Both the position numbers and the translations under genes were made by a program. DNA of 23,434 nt, from the NCBI GenBank assembly GCA_934680015.1, contig CAKUSP010000013.1, positions 1-23,434 of the forward strand, in the 5' to 3' direction. The first letter of the stretch is position 1, and each line of letters opens with the position of its first letter. This stretch comes from an uncultured Bacteroidales bacterium (lineage in GTDB: Bacteria; Bacteroidota; Bacteroidia; Bacteroidales; UBA932). The notes under the pieces were generated by a model. That model saw nothing but the letters and a program-made list of their open reading frames with translations, had not been told where the DNA came from and did not search any database. Shown in pieces: positions 14,698 through 23,434 of this stretch.

Positions 14698-17323
14698 ACT
14701 TACTTAAAAACCTTGACACTAACGTAGCAGGCGCAGTCAGATCTTCCGCGAAACTATGACTTAGCCCTTTGAGTTCATGATACTCTGTTTGATATACATA
14801 CTTAGGGTACAGAGCAGCATACTTGTAGATAATCGGATCATCCTTATCCCCTTGAACTATTAAAACTGGTCCTTTGTATCGTGACGTGCGGGCATAAACA
14901 TCTATGGATGCGGCATCTCTAATATAATCTCTCCCAATATAACTCTTCCCCCATAGCCTTAGAGAATCAGGAATATTATTGACATCCATCTTCTCGCCAA
15001 AGAAGTTACCTTCCCGAGCCATAAAGGGAATGCAAGCAGCAGGTGCCATTAGAGCGACACTATGAATAGCTGGATAGCCTTTTTCACCAGCAAACAAACC
15101 ACAGACCAGACCTCCTTGAGAATGCCCTACCATACTAATTCTGTTTTTATCAACCCATTTAAGGTTTTTTACATATTCATAGATCTGACCTAAATCGGCC
15201 AATTCACTCCCAACAGTCATTTTTGAGAATGCCCCATCGCTTTCTCCGTGTCCATTGAAGTCAAAACGCACACTCGAAATGCCTTTTGCTGAAAGAGAAT
15301 CTACCACCGCGAGAAGCAACTGCTCATTTCTATTCCCGGTTAATCCATGACATACGATAGCCACTGAAGATCTGCCTTTAGAGGCTTTCTGTATAGTTCC
15401 GACCAATCTTCCTTTAGAGCCTTCGATAGTAACCCTCAGCGGTTTCGTCAGCCCATCCTCCAAAAAAGTAATATAATCATCTACATTCAGGTTGTACCCT
15501 CTTACAGGTGCAAGCATATTCCCTGAAGGGTCTAAAAGTACGTAATTGGGCTGAGCATTCACGCCGAAACGCTCCTTAACGATATAAGAATTAACCCTCC
15601 CTACTTGCTTAAGCACCTTCCCAGATGCTGTCGTTACCCACTGATTCTCTGGTAGTTGCTTTTTATCATCCATATAAAGAACCACAAGAATATAATCATC
15701 GCGCAGAATCTGCTGAACGCGCGAATCGGACCACACTTTGGCCTCCATTTCACGACAATTCACACACCCATGACCGGATATATCCACAAATACAGGCTTC
15801 CCTGCTTGTCTTGCAGCATCAAGACCCTTTTCCAGATTATCGTATGCCCACAAATTATGAGGAAGAGGAACAAGGTCAGAATTGGCATTATCCGAAACGA
15901 CAGGCGCAATTTCCTGCGTAGAGCGCGCTTGAGATAGGACAAACTCCTGACTTTCAAGCGGAGGAAGATAGCCCGAGATAGCAGAAAGCGGAGCTCCCCA
16001 CATACCAGGAATAAGATACACCACAAAAGCGAAGTCTATTATCGCAAGGAAAAGTCTCTTTACAGAAACATATTCCACCGGGGAATCGTTTTTGAATCTG
16101 ATTTTTCCTAAAAGATAAAGACCGAGCAGAGTGAAGCATACAATCCATATTGCGAGATAAACTTCGCGGTTAAGAATCCCCCAGTGATATACCTGATCTG
16201 CTGTGCTTAAGAACTTTAGGCCAAGCGCTATTTCTACGAAACCGAGCACCACCTTCACACTATTAAGCCACCCGCCACTTTGAGGCAATTTGTCGAGAAG
16301 TGATGGGAAAAGAGCGAAAATTGTAAATGGAAGTGCAAATGCGAGGCTGAACGCGAGCATCGTGACCATTGGCATCCAAAACTGCCCACTTGTACTTTGT
16401 ATCAGTACAGTACCCACGATTGGCCCTGTACATGAGAAACTTACAAGCACTAGTGTAAGGGCCAAGAAAAACACGCCCCCAAGTCCTTTTCCTGCACTCT
16501 TTTTATCTGCCCCGTTCACCCACTTAGAAGGAAGTACAATTTCAAAAGCTCCGAAAAACGAAGCTGCGAACACCATGAATACCGCAAAGAAAATAAGATT
16601 AGGAAGCCAATGCGTTGAAAGCCAATTAAAAATATCGGCAGTAACCGCGTCTCCTCCAAATAGCCATGTAAGTCCTATTATAATGCTTATCGGAACCGTA
16701 TAGAGTAGTACGATGAAAAGGCCATACATAAGCGCACGAAAGCGTCCTTTTTTAGGGTCATCTCCCCCTTTAAGAAAAAAGGAAATGGTCATAGGTACCA
16801 TAGGAAATACACATGGGGTTAGAAGCATGGCAAATCCCCATAATATGGCCTGAAGAATCAAGGCCCACAGACTTTTAGAGGACCGCTGCGAAGCCTGAAT
16901 GTTATCGGATACTGGGGTTCCACTTATGTTCACCGAAAACTCATAATCTTCAACCGGTCCGCAATCATCACCATGGCAAGTCTGATAAGATATCGTGCCG
17001 TGAATATCGGCCTTCTTACTTTTTAGTCGTATGTCTTGATAAAGAATATAGTGGTCTATAGCCACCTTTTCGCCTTTATATTCAGATTCCGTATATTCCT
17101 CCCGAGGCTGTCCTACAATATCAAAAGCAGAGTTTGACTCTATCGAAAAAGTGATCGCATTATAACTATCGCCCATAGGATGCAAAAAATACCCCTGTGG
17201 GATAGTTCCTTCTATCACTATCGTATGTTCGTTTGTCTTATCACTCATCTTCCAATCCACATTCCCCATCGAACCTAGTCCGACGAGGGCAGAAAGGACC
17301 ACACTAAAAACTAAACTCATCAT
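14696..17323 (-). CDS. DsbD-like thiol:disulfide interchange protein fused to a C-terminal alpha/beta-hydrolase
   Basis: The 875-aa inner-membrane protein combines two activities. After a signal segment (1-20), a periplasmic DsbD-alpha-like domain carries C116/C121 (QTCHGDDCGP). A DsbD/CcdA-type membrane domain (about 152-450) has the paired cysteines C171 (TPCVFPMVP) and C298 (SFSCTGPIVG) that pass electrons from thioredoxin across the membrane. A thioredoxin-like domain (about 490-620) has C520-x-x-C523 in GHGCVNCREME. The frame then continues into a serine alpha/beta-hydrolase (about 630-875) with VCHGLTGN (oxyanion hole region), nucleophile S735 in GHSQGG, acid D826 or D829 in GDKDD, and H856 in LSHSF. 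Topology places the hydrolase in the periplasm. DsbD normally ends after the thioredoxin domain, so the fusion is unusual. It starts 3 bp downstream of the 366-aa gene. Confidence 0.92.
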   Translation of the reverse strand: MMSLVFSVVLSALVGLGSMGNVDWKMSDKTNEHTIVIEGTIPQGYFLHPMGDSYNAITFSIESNSAFDIVGQPREEYTESEYKGEKVAIDHYILYQDIRLKSKKADIHGTISYQTCHGDDCGPVEDYEFSVNISGTPVSDNIQASQRSSKSLWALILQAILWGFAMLLTPCVFPMVPMTISFFLKGGDDPKKGRFRALMYGLFIVLLYTVPISIIIGLTWLFGGDAVTADIFNWLSTHWLPNLIFFAVFMVFAASFFGAFEIVLPSKWVNGADKKSAGKGLGGVFFLALTLVLVSFSCTGPIVGTVLIQSTSGQFWMPMVTMLAFSLAFALPFTIFALFPSLLDKLPQSGGWLNSVKVVLGFVEIALGLKFLSTADQVYHWGILNREVYLAIWIVCFTLLGLYLLGKIRFKNDSPVEYVSVKRLFLAIIDFAFVVYLIPGMWGAPLSAISGYLPPLESQEFVLSQARSTQEIAPVVSDNANSDLVPLPHNLWAYDNLEKGLDAARQAGKPVFVDISGHGCVNCREMEAKVWSDSRVQQILRDDYILVVLYMDDKKQLPENQWVTTASGKVLKQVGRVNSYIVKERFGVNAQPNYVLLDPSGNMLAPVRGYNLNVDDYITFLEDGLTKPLRVTIEGSKGRLVGTIQKASKGRSSVAIVCHGLTGNRNEQLLLAVVDSLSAKGISSVRFDFNGHGESDGAFSKMTVGSELADLGQIYEYVKNLKWVDKNRISMVGHSQGGLVCGLFAGEKGYPAIHSVALMAPAACIPFMAREGNFFGEKMDVNNIPDSLRLWGKSYIGRDYIRDAASIDVYARTSRYKGPVLIVQGDKDDPIIYKYAALYPKYVYQTEYHELKGLSHSFAEDLTAPATLVSRFLSK

Positions 17324-17326
17324 ATC

Positions 17327-18427
17327 CTATTTTACACTTAATTTACTTAGTAACTTTTCTTTTACAATAGAAACATCCTCATCACTTAAAATGCCTTCGT
17401 TAAAATAATAATTATAACCAGATTCTGCGCCGATTTCTCCGAAAGTACGCCTAAGCGTGGCGTAAGGGATTCTTTCTGTATTAGTGAGACCGGCTTTATA
17501 TGCTGCACTTATCACAATAGCCACGGACTTACCTTTACAACCTTTTATCAACGATTTTAGACAAGAAATAACCTTTTTATTATCGTAGTCAGGTTTAATA
17601 AAAGACTCGATTCTTTTCGCGCGCGGAATACGTTTCTGACGCGCAGCCAAGCCTAAAGTTAGACGATTCTTTTCTTCTGTTAATATCTGATCTTCAAAAT
17701 CTAAAACGACATTCCAAACACGTCGATTAAAGTCAAAATCAAAAGAACCAAGTAAAATACTAATTCCTGATATCGATGAGTAGATCACTCTATATGCTTC
17801 TATTATTCTAAATATAGACAATTTATATGCATCAACACCTATGCAATCTTTAATCCCATTCCCTATATACTTTTTAAGTGTCTTAAAAAGTCTTTCCTCA
17901 GCTCTATTAGGAAGCAAGGTAGGACTTTTTTTATATATCTTCTCAATTTTTGATTCGAATATATAATCTGCATAGGAAGAATTATTATATAATCTACTTT
18001 TTTCCAATAGGACCTCTCCTCTAACAGAATCAAGAATAGAATTAGTAAAAATTATATAATTTGAAGATTTAGATAACTGAGAAATAATCTTGTCTACTTC
18101 CTTATACCAATCACACAACGCACAATACCTTGAAAAACAATCTCTTTTCTTAAATGTGTTTTGTAAATTATCGTTATAGTTCAAAAGGATACTTCGAAAC
18201 TTTTCTTTGACATCCTCTATTACTTCAGGATGGTCCGTTTCACCCTCGAAATATTTTTTTTGCGAGATTTTTAGGTACTCTAACAGGTCTTCTGAGTTTT
18301 TCTTCTGACAGATACTTCGCTCAGTATCAGTCCATAAAGCCTTATCTTCTGGCGAATCAAAATTTAGTCCGATTTCGGGCAGAAAAAAGTATAAAAAAAC
18401 AGGCGTTATGTCTTTCGATGACTTCAT
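17327..18427 (-). CDS. Uncharacterised 366-aa protein (possibly DUF6043-like)
   Basis: The protein has no signal peptide or membrane segment and is rich in Lys, Ile and Ser; the gene looks more AT-rich than its downstream neighbours, hinting at recent acquisition. The centre (about 60-270) appears helical, with a Cys-containing stretch CFSRYCALCDW (near 103-113). The C-terminal 90 residues (SLIKGCKGKSVAIVISAAY, YATLRRTFGEIG, YNYYFNEG) look like a small conserved domain and remind me of the DUF6043 group found in Bacteroides mobile elements; this is a weak impression. The gene begins the minus-strand run, 3 bp ahead of the DsbD-hydrolase gene, so they may be co-transcribed. A possible -7 box (18432-18439) is only 4 bases from the ATG, implying a leaderless mRNA or a promoter further upstream. 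Confidence 0.6.
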   Translation of the reverse strand: MKSSKDITPVFLYFFLPEIGLNFDSPEDKALWTDTERSICQKKNSEDLLEYLKISQKKYFEGETDHPEVIEDVKEKFRSILLNYNDNLQNTFKKRDCFSRYCALCDWYKEVDKIISQLSKSSNYIIFTNSILDSVRGEVLLEKSRLYNNSSYADYIFESKIEKIYKKSPTLLPNRAEERLFKTLKKYIGNGIKDCIGVDAYKLSIFRIIEAYRVIYSSISGISILLGSFDFDFNRRVWNVVLDFEDQILTEEKNRLTLGLAARQKRIPRAKRIESFIKPDYDNKKVISCLKSLIKGCKGKSVAIVISAAYKAGLTNTERIPYATLRRTFGEIGAESGYNYYFNEGILSDEDVSIVKEKLLSKLSVK

Positions 18428-18431
18428 GTCA

Positions 18432-18439
18432 CAAAAATA
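18432..18439 (-). promoter_or_regulatory. Possible -7 box of the 366-aa gene
   Basis: Minus strand TATTTTTG fits TAnnTTTG, but no TTTG lies about 20 bp upstream and the start codon is only 4 bases away. Weak candidate. Confidence 0.25.
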
Positions 18440-18478
18440 GCCATTTACTTTCTTATTTCATAATGTTTTACAACTTAC

Positions 18479-18563
18479 ATTCTGGCGTATTAACTTTCGT
18501 GCTTACTTGTGTGTTATTTTAGTGTTATCTGGCGTGTAAACCGTGTTTTCATTTCGCCAGAAT
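18479..18563. repeat. 9-bp inverted repeats between divergent genes
   Basis: ATTCTGGCG (18479-18487) and its exact reverse complement CGCCAGAAT (18555-18563) flank 67 bp; a third copy of the core, TCTGGCG, lies at 18528-18534. The block occupies the control region between the 366-aa gene and the large RHS gene. Possible uses are operator sites for a shared regulator or a 7-bp-stem hairpin (18528-18561). Confidence 0.6.
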
Positions 18564-18604
18564 TCGCTAGAAATAAATCGAAAAACTCATTTGATCTTTG
18601 CAGC

Positions 18605-21600
18605 ATGATTTCTTTAAATTTCAAAATTCCTCATATTAAGGTTGAGGTCTCCAAGTTCTCAAGGAGAATAAGGAAAGGAGCATTCATGTTGGCTTTGCTC
18701 AGCGGTGCTCACATAGTTAATGCGCAAAGCATCGATTCCTTCAGGGAACAGTCGGATATCACCCCGAGCATCGAGACATGGAAGATGACTCGTCATGATG
18801 GACTTAGTCCTTCGCTTTATACTGGAGCGATGCAGTGGAGCCTGCCTCTTTACACTTATAAGGATTACGACTTTGAACTACCTGTTAGTTTAGATTATTC
18901 TTTCGATGGATTTCGTGTGGGAGAATCATCTGGCAGTGTAGGACTTGGTTGGACCCTCAATGTCGGAGGGGTTATCACTCGCGAAGTGCGTGGCCTTCGC
19001 GATGAGTGCTTGAAGCAAGTCGAGAATGGCACTTATCTGTATGGTTATTACTATGCGTGGAAGAAGTCGCTTAGTACGTATGGTACTCAAAAAGAATTAC
19101 TTCGTAAGGAACTATTGTATTCAGAAAGTATGAAACCTGAAGATATGACTTTTGAGGAACTACTTCGAGATGACCTGCCTAATGATATAATAGTATCAAG
19201 ACCCACTGCATATAATGAGAAGTACGAGACTGAACCAGATATATTCAGGTTTAATTTCTGTGGACATAGCGGAGAGTTTCGCCTCGGGGAGGGCGGAAAG
19301 ATAGATATCTTCTGTCAAGACGAGCCAGAGAGTGACTTCAAAATAGAAGTCGGAGAAATGAGCGGACCTGATTGCAGGACATTTAACTTCAAGATAACTA
19401 CTTCTGATGGATATGTTTACGCTTTCGGGACAAGCATGGAATCATGCGAATACAGCGAAGGGAGTTGTTATTTCACAGATGACCCTAAAGGAACCAAGCA
19501 GGCCAATACCTATGGAGACCAGACAGTTACCGCATGGAAACTAACTTCTATTAAGTCTCCAAGCGGAAGGGAACTAGTGTTTGAATATGACACAAAATCA
19601 GACACCGAGGTATCGACATTCGAATCCTACACGCCAGCGGTTGAGCGACTGGATGTTGCAGATGAGAGCAGTACAGAATTAAATGTCCCATCGTATAAGG
19701 AGAAGCGCTACAGTTTATGTCACATGCGCCTTCTTAAAAGCATTACGATTAAAGAGGATGGAAGAAATCATAATTTAATAGAGTTCAACTGGAAAGAGCG
19801 CACCTCGGCTCAAGATGAACACTCCTCTGCCAATTTTGCTGATGCCGAAGCGATTTTTCCTAACATCCACAAGAATTATCGAAATCATTTACTCTCAGAG
19901 TTTATCGTGCAAAATGGGAGCGGGTACAGAGTAGAAGATGTAGTGTTTAATTACGGCTTTTTGAATTCAAGCAATGCTGGCGCTAATCGTGTGATGCTGT
20001 CTTCCGTTGAAACCAAGACTCGAGGGAAATGGGTTTTTGATTATAAGGGAGTTCCATCAGGAGATAGTCTTCCTACTTTCGATGATTATAATGAAGTGGA
20101 TATCTATGGTTACTGGGGCGGATATGGGACAAACGATTTAAGAGGAAGAGAAAATTACGATGATGGAGGACTACGCCATCAGAGGCTATGCGAAAACTCT
20201 TCCTTTGAAAGGGCATCCACCGGCGCTCTTACTCGCATCCATTACCCTGCGGGAGGATATAGTGAGATTGAATATGAGAATAATAATGTCCAATATCTTC
20301 TTGAAAGAACTTGGAGGGAAGGACCACACTTGGAGAGCTTTATGGCAGAGGTTAGTGGTGTAAGGGTGAAAGCGGTGAGTGATTGGAACGGAAACGAATT
20401 GGCAGGAAGAAAAGAATACGAATACCGAGATGGTGTGCTGTGGCGTTATCCACGGGTAGCCTTCAAGTGTGATTATAAGAAATCTGTGCTCGATCCGAGC
20501 ACTCAGATAAGAAGTATTGTGAGGCTGCGCTCGACTTTTTATGCAAGGACAGGATTTGGAAGTACTGGGTATGGCCAGAAACTTGGCTATGGGGAGGTCA
20601 TCGAAAAGCATCCCGATGGCAGTCATACACATCATACATACTATGGCTGGGAAGACTATCCGGATAGTTATTATCCCGAGGCGATAAGCAGTTTTCTTTC
20701 AGATGTTGAGCCGCTCGACGAGACGATGCGCAGCAAGATACTTAACATGTTCATGCCATCCTCGCAGGACAGGTCATCCTTTAGGGGCCGATTGAAATCA
20801 AGTACGGATTATGATGCAGCAGGAGTGGAACAGCACAAACAAGAATTGGCCTATACCCCTAATACACCGATAGTTGTAAATGAGAATGCCAATTTGTTTA
20901 CGATCTCTGGCTCTACGAACAGAACCTTGTTTAAACCAGTATTGCGGACAAAAACTGAGACTTTGAATGGGACGTTGGGCATTCAAACCCAGTGGAGTCG
21001 TGATGGGAATGGGTGTGTGGGCGCCGAAGTGGTAACTGACCTTGCGAGCGGTTGGTCGAAAAAGACGGAGTATCTTTATTGCAGTGGGCTGAAGGATAAC
21101 GATGCAAGCGTATGTCCTGGAGCAGTAAGAAAAGTGTATACAAGTGTTAGGGAAAATGCCGATGCGGATTACATCGTTACAGACCATATCCAGTTCAACT
21201 ATAAAAGAAGCGATAAGAGTGCAAAGCCATCCGCGATGTGGGTGTACAGGATGGATACTCCGAAAAAAGACAGGTTCTTAGAAGGGGAATTTGATTCGCT
21301 GGACTCGTATGACATTACAAGGGATGCTCATCTACGTCCACTGCGAGTGAGTCTTCCTGGTGGAGCATATATTGAATATGAGTGGGATAACTATGGACGC
21401 AATATTGTGAGCCGTACAGTTAATGGAGAAGAGAATAAGACATTGTACACTTGGTACGATATGATAGGGCTTACTTCTGTAAGTTATCCAAGCGGTCTTT
21501 CGGAAAGCTATCTCTACGATAACTACAACAGAGTATCGAGCATAAAGGATAGTGATGGTAAGATGGTTAGTCGCCTTACTGGACGGCTTTCTTCCGAAAT

Positions 21601-23434
21601 AGATGGAAAGTCCTCACGTATCATTGTAGATAAGTATATCGATGAAAGTGGAAGCCGATGTGTTCGGGACATAGAATACTACGATGCATTGGGAAGAAAG
21701 TCGTACGAGGTGAATGTAGGAAGTGGGTCAAATAATCCTATGATAATACAGCCCATCTATTATGACTATATGGATAGGGCTGATTCTGCTGCATATCTTC
21801 CCTTTACGGTAAGTGATCTAAGTTCGATAGATTTCGACACCTTTGATGGGTATGACTGGAAAGTGGCTCAGACTCAGTGGTATCAGCGGGAGTATGGTGA
21901 CGGCGCGTATGCCTTTACTCATCGAAAATACGAAAATTGGGAAAATGGTAGAGTCGTCGAGGAGCGAAAGCCTGGAAGTAAGTACATGACTGCAGGGAAA
22001 AAGATAAAGTATGATTATTCGTTTAATTCCAATGTCGATGCGATTAAGAGGTTCTCTTTTACCATGCATTCAACTGATAGCGCATCGGTGAAGTGCATAG
22101 GGGAATGGGATCAGATGACTCTTGAAAGGACTACACAGATAACGGAAGAAAACGATACCAGTATTGTCTTTAAAGATGCATTAGGACGAACGATACTTTC
22201 TCGCTCTATCAATAAGGGAATTAATCACGACACCTATTACATCCGTGATTTAAGGGATTCGGTGGTAGTTGTGATTCAGCCAGAAGGAAGCCACAGGATA
22301 AACACAGGAGATACTTTCTCTTTTGATGGAACCTTTGTGAAGAATTTCTGTTTTAGTCGGTTATACGACGGCGCTGGAAGACTTCTCTATCAGCATGCTC
22401 CGGGCGATGGTGCTTCGCGTTATGCCTATGATCGCAGGGGGCGGCTCGTCTACAGTGACGATGCTCTTCAACGCTCTGATGGAAAAGGCAGGTATTACAT
22501 TTATGACGAATATGACAGGATAATCGAAGAAGGGATAGGAGAACCGATAGTAGATATAGAGAGTATAAGAAGCGGATTACTATACGATGTACCTTTAAAT
22601 CAGATGATTACATCAAGGCAGGATACGAAAAAAGTCTCTTACTGGAATTCCTCTTCGGCCTCAGGTCGTATCCCATCGGATATGGTATTCGAAGCGGTGG
22701 ATGGGATCGTGAGTTCTTCGAATGTGTGTTATACGCGTTGTCTTGGTAGCGTGTCGTATGAAGTCATTCGCGAACTGACAGATAGTTTAGGAGGCTATAC
22801 CCGAAGGGCTTATTGGTATGATAATAAGGGACGATTAATTCAGATGCTGGAAAAGACTTCGGACGGGTGGAGTTCGCGTTATTCGTGGAAGTACGATTTC
22901 GTGGGGAATGAATTGGCATACAGCGAAAGGCATCAATATCGTTCAGGAGAGGTTCATGAGTTGCGTGCGAAAAGCACTTACGATGACAGAGGACGGCTTG
23001 TCGGTAGTGGGAGAACACTTGATGGTGAGGCGCTGAAAAGTGTTCAGTATGAGTACGATAAACTTGGAAGGCTTTACAAAAAGAGTGGGAAAGAGGGAGA
23101 TGCTGTAGAATGTCTTAGCGAAAGCACTGAGCGGAACTTGCTTGGGTGGGTTACCAGCATAAAGACAAGGCGTCCTGATGAACTACTCTTTAATAATCAG
23201 ATAAGTTATCGTTACGACGGACTTGTGAGTGAAGTGAGTTTTAGCCAGAATCTGTTCGGAAGTTCCGATACCAAGCGCATGCGAAATGAATATGACTATG
23301 ACCACCTTGGCAGGTTCGTAGGGAATAGGCGATTCGTTAATGGAGTGCAGACTTCAATGGGGACTGAAAAAGACATAATGTATGACTTGAATGGTAACTT
23401 GGAGTTCGTAAAGCGAAATGTGGATGGGACCTCC
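18605..23434 (+). CDS. Large secreted YD/RHS-repeat protein, 3' end outside the window
   Basis: I translated 1610 codons by hand with no stop; the gene runs off the right edge. The start at 18605 gives a basic n-region (SRRIRKG), hydrophobic core and VNAQ cleavage site at about residue 40. An alternative ATG at 18686 has a strong AAGGAG site but would leave a signal peptide without positive charge. Residues 60-102 (LYTGAMQWSLPLYTYKDYDF, ending FDG) and GLGWTLNVGG with ITREVRG are the typical N-terminal SpvB/TcB-like beginning of Bacteroidota RHS proteins. YD-repeats are clear from about residue 1254 (YDGAGRLLY, YDRRGRLVY, YDNKGRLIQ, YDDRGRLVG, YDKLGRLYK, YDHLGRF). The RHS core and any toxin tip lie beyond the edge. 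Such proteins form a beta-shell that encloses a C-terminal effector. It is the full-size homologue of the mini-RHS at 459. Confidence 0.9.
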   Translation, partial: MISLNFKIPHIKVEVSKFSRRIRKGAFMLALLSGAHIVNAQSIDSFREQSDITPSIETWKMTRHDGLSPSLYTGAMQWSLPLYTYKDYDFELPVSLDYSFDGFRVGESSGSVGLGWTLNVGGVITREVRGLRDECLKQVENGTYLYGYYYAWKKSLSTYGTQKELLRKELLYSESMKPEDMTFEELLRDDLPNDIIVSRPTAYNEKYETEPDIFRFNFCGHSGEFRLGEGGKIDIFCQDEPESDFKIEVGEMSGPDCRTFNFKITTSDGYVYAFGTSMESCEYSEGSCYFTDDPKGTKQANTYGDQTVTAWKLTSIKSPSGRELVFEYDTKSDTEVSTFESYTPAVERLDVADESSTELNVPSYKEKRYSLCHMRLLKSITIKEDGRNHNLIEFNWKERTSAQDEHSSANFADAEAIFPNIHKNYRNHLLSEFIVQNGSGYRVEDVVFNYGFLNSSNAGANRVMLSSVETKTRGKWVFDYKGVPSGDSLPTFDDYNEVDIYGYWGGYGTNDLRGRENYDDGGLRHQRLCENSSFERASTGALTRIHYPAGGYSEIEYENNNVQYLLERTWREGPHLESFMAEVSGVRVKAVSDWNGNELAGRKEYEYRDGVLWRYPRVAFKCDYKKSVLDPSTQIRSIVRLRSTFYARTGFGSTGYGQKLGYGEVIEKHPDGSHTHHTYYGWEDYPDSYYPEAISSFLSDVEPLDETMRSKILNMFMPSSQDRSSFRGRLKSSTDYDAAGVEQHKQELAYTPNTPIVVNENANLFTISGSTNRTLFKPVLRTKTETLNGTLGIQTQWSRDGNGCVGAEVVTDLASGWSKKTEYLYCSGLKDNDASVCPGAVRKVYTSVRENADADYIVTDHIQFNYKRSDKSAKPSAMWVYRMDTPKKDRFLEGEFDSLDSYDITRDAHLRPLRVSLPGGAYIEYEWDNYGRNIVSRTVNGEENKTLYTWYDMIGLTSVSYPSGLSESYLYDNYNRVSSIKDSDGKMVSRLTGRLSSEIDGKSSRIIVDKYIDESGSRCVRDIEYYDALGRKSYEVNVGSGSNNPMIIQPIYYDYMDRADSAAYLPFTVSDLSSIDFDTFDGYDWKVAQTQWYQREYGDGAYAFTHRKYENWENGRVVEERKPGSKYMTAGKKIKYDYSFNSNVDAIKRFSFTMHSTDSASVKCIGEWDQMTLERTTQITEENDTSIVFKDALGRTILSRSINKGINHDTYYIRDLRDSVVVVIQPEGSHRINTGDTFSFDGTFVKNFCFSRLYDGAGRLLYQHAPGDGASRYAYDRRGRLVYSDDALQRSDGKGRYYIYDEYDRIIEEGIGEPIVDIESIRSGLLYDVPLNQMITSRQDTKKVSYWNSSSASGRIPSDMVFEAVDGIVSSSNVCYTRCLGSVSYEVIRELTDSLGGYTRRAYWYDNKGRLIQMLEKTSDGWSSRYSWKYDFVGNELAYSERHQYRSGEVHELRAKSTYDDRGRLVGSGRTLDGEALKSVQYEYDKLGRLYKKSGKEGDAVECLSESTERNLLGWVTSIKTRRPDELLFNNQISYRYDGLVSEVSFSQNLFGSSDTKRMRNEYDYDHLGRFVGNRRFVNGVQTSMGTEKDIMYDLNGNLEFVKRNVDGTS

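Noticed and set aside
15625..15937. Overlapping plus-strand frames of 93-98 codons
   Set aside because: They lie antisense to the thioredoxin-domain region of the DsbD-hydrolase gene, whose reading frame is clearly real.
20186..20635. A 149-codon minus-strand frame
   Set aside because: It is antisense to the continuous RHS frame and its translation has no recognisable domain.
18605..23434. Frameshifted or broken RHS gene
   Set aside because: The frame was followed codon by codon from 18605 to the window end with no stop, so it is intact as far as can be seen and cut only by the window.

Overview
The window looks like a chromosomal segment of a Bacteroidales bacterium (phylum Bacteroidota). 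The evidence is the promoter style (TAnnTTTG -7 boxes, A-rich leaders with few Shine-Dalgarno sites), several lipoproteins with short signal peptides ending in Ser-Cys, a GH20 hexosaminidase, a split chromate transporter, an AEGK-repeat PD-(D/E)XK nuclease, and large YD-repeat proteins of the kind common in gut Bacteroidales. The species cannot be named from this sequence.

Layout. 1-150: the promoter and leader of an rRNA operon, reading leftward off the window. 459-3339 (+): a compact polymorphic-toxin locus, made of a secreted 'mini-RHS' protein with an HNH-type C-terminal domain and two tandem paralogous genes that are probably immunity genes. 3392-7658 (+): two half-size ChrA proteins, a GH20 beta-hexosaminidase closed by a strong terminator, and a dihydrolipoyl dehydrogenase (lpdA). 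7731-11500: an accessory island with an Rpn-like nuclease (-), a 644-bp intergenic stretch full of gene relics and repeats, and two lipoprotein genes of unknown function (+). 11507-18427 (-): a run of closely packed genes, from upstream to downstream an unrecognised 366-aa protein, a DsbD-like thiol transporter fused to a serine alpha/beta-hydrolase, a polysaccharide flippase, a periplasmic cyclophilin lipoprotein, and lipoate-protein ligase (lplA). 18605 to the right edge (+): the first 1610 codons of a full-size YD/RHS-repeat secreted protein, open without a stop to the window end.

Main observations. (1) The mini-RHS keeps the N-terminal segment and the C-terminal core of an RHS protein but lacks about 1465 residues present between the same two points of the full-size homologue 17 kb away. 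It still carries a toxin-like tip and two adjacent immunity candidates, so it looks like a minimal or reservoir toxin cassette. (2) A 46-bp sequence occurs three times: as the sense 3' end of lpdA, as the antisense 3' end of lplA, and in a decayed copy between them. Together with relics of a lipoprotein 3' end and of lplA at 8886-9185, this suggests that lpdA and lplA once converged with overlapping 3' ends and that accessory genes were inserted and duplicated between them. (3) The DsbD-hydrolase fusion joins thiol-redox transport to a periplasmic serine hydrolase domain in one 875-aa chain. (4) Possible regulatory structures include a perfect 18-bp inverted repeat upstream of the Rpn-like gene and 9-bp inverted repeats in front of the large RHS gene.

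Functions come from recognised motifs and context only; no database search was run. The right-hand RHS gene and the left-hand rRNA operon are both cut by the window.
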